From: Bacteroidota bacterium
GTDB lineage: Bacteria > Bacteroidota > Bacteroidia > NS11-12g > UBA955
DNA length: 7,140 nucleotides
Assembly: GCA_009918425.1 (NCBI GenBank)
Contig: RGEC01000114.1
Location: 1 to 7,140 of the forward strand
Direction: 5' to 3'
The position numbers and the translations under genes were made by a program. Positions 6,936-7,140 of this stretch are shown here, piece after piece. The notes under the pieces are model-generated. The model was not told the origin of the DNA. It worked only from the letters and a program-made list of their open reading frames with translations, and made no database searches. The stretch's first letter is position 1; every line of letters begins with the position of its first letter.

Positions 6936-6940
6936 CTCCT
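6936..6940 (-). promoter_or_regulatory. Shine-Dalgarno AGGAG
   Basis: AGGAG on the minus strand with a 5-base spacer before the ATG at 6930. It fixes the start of the 116-residue phage protein. None of the three bacterial genes on the left has such a site, in keeping with Bacteroidetes practice and with a different origin of this segment. Confidence 0.75.
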
Positions 6941-6954
6941 ATAAACTGCTAAGT

Positions 6955-6962
6955 TATTTATA
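6955..6962 (-). promoter_or_regulatory. T4-type late promoter TATAAATA
   Basis: Perfect match on the minus strand to the T4 late promoter octamer, which in T4 is recognised by the phage late sigma factor gp55 with gp33 and the sliding clamp. It sits in the 56-bp gap between two phage genes, 24 bases before the next ATG. Transcription would begin roughly 5-6 bases downstream, leaving a leader of about 20 nt that contains the Shine-Dalgarno. Position and orientation make chance occurrence unlikely even in AT-rich DNA. Confidence 0.7.
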
Positions 6963-6986
6963 GGGTGTTAGATATAGAAGAAAAAA

Positions 6987-7140
6987 TTATGAAACGCTGA
7001 TTGATGTAAGAGAATAACTTGGACTAATTATATTCCAAGTTCCGGTCGGATATAAAGATCCAGCGGCTTTGAGTTCCTCTATAGAAAAGGTCAAAGTTCC
7101 GTCTACTAAATCGGGTGGGGGGAAAGCTGGTCCCGGATCT
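6987..7140 (-). CDS. Phage protein, C-terminal fragment (50 residues)
   Basis: Open reading frame entering from the right edge of the window (first complete codon 7139-7137) and ending at TAA, 6987-6989. The visible part starts with a Pro-rich stretch (DPGPAFPPPDLVDGTL), continues with FSIEELKAAGSLYPTGTW, and ends with a Ser-rich tail (SYSLTSISVS). I do not recognise it. Its position just upstream of a late promoter, in the same orientation as the other phage genes, suggests a late, possibly structural protein, but nothing in the residues proves this. The codon pattern runs cleanly to the stop, so I believe it is coding. Confidence 0.55.
   Translation of the reverse strand, partial: DPGPAFPPPDLVDGTLTFSIEELKAAGSLYPTGTWNIISPSYSLTSISVS

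Noticed and set aside
6385..7140. Integrated prophage with an attachment site
   Set aside because: No integrase, no tRNA or direct repeat at the boundary, and the phage genes are of the strictly lytic T4-like type; both genes at the boundary are broken.

Overview
The window reads as two unrelated pieces of DNA joined near 6385-6409. The left nine tenths (1 to about 6400) looks like chromosome of a Bacteroidetes bacterium. It carries a DUF6029-type outer-membrane barrel protein, a tRNA methylthiotransferase MiaB with the insert usual in that phylum, and a large secreted protein built of SprB repeats. It also has promoter elements of the TAnnTTTG type and no Shine-Dalgarno sequences. The right end (about 6410-7140) looks like a T4-like myovirus of the marine cyanophage or pelagiphage kind. 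It has compact minus-strand genes, a perfect late promoter octamer TATAAATA, a good Shine-Dalgarno, an ATGA gene overlap and much lower GC: 103 of 360 bases in 6541-6900, against 93 of 180 in 5341-5520.

Layout. 1-147: AT-rich spacer holding two copies of a 45-bp imperfect repeat that can form hairpins. 148-1818 (-): DUF6029-like outer-membrane protein with a TTG start. 1819-1904: short divergent spacer with a possible promoter for the next gene. 1905-3296 (+): miaB, complete, GTG start, probably a very short or absent leader. 3297-3484: spacer without a convincing terminator. 3485 to about 6409 (+): SprB-repeat protein with signal peptide, N-terminal beta domain, one PKD domain, eight full SprB repeats and a ninth cut off in the middle. 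The frame runs on to 6484 but the last 24 residues are antisense phage sequence. 6371-6583 (-): N-terminal part of a phage glycosyltransferase-like protein, cut by the same junction. 6580-6930 (-): complete 116-residue conserved phage protein. 6955-6962 (-): late promoter. 6987-7140 (-): C-terminal 50 residues of another phage protein.

The Bacteroidetes genes are ordinary single units with no obvious common pathway: envelope, tRNA modification, and surface or gliding-type adhesin. The phage genes form a late-expressed cluster running toward the junction. Both genes at the junction are broken at the same point, and T4-like phages are not known to integrate. A chimera (amplification or assembly) is therefore the simplest explanation, and the apparent gene end at 6484 should not be taken as real. 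I see no convincing new biological system here; the junction, the paired-cysteine repeat architecture and the 5' intergenic repeats are the points most worth checking.
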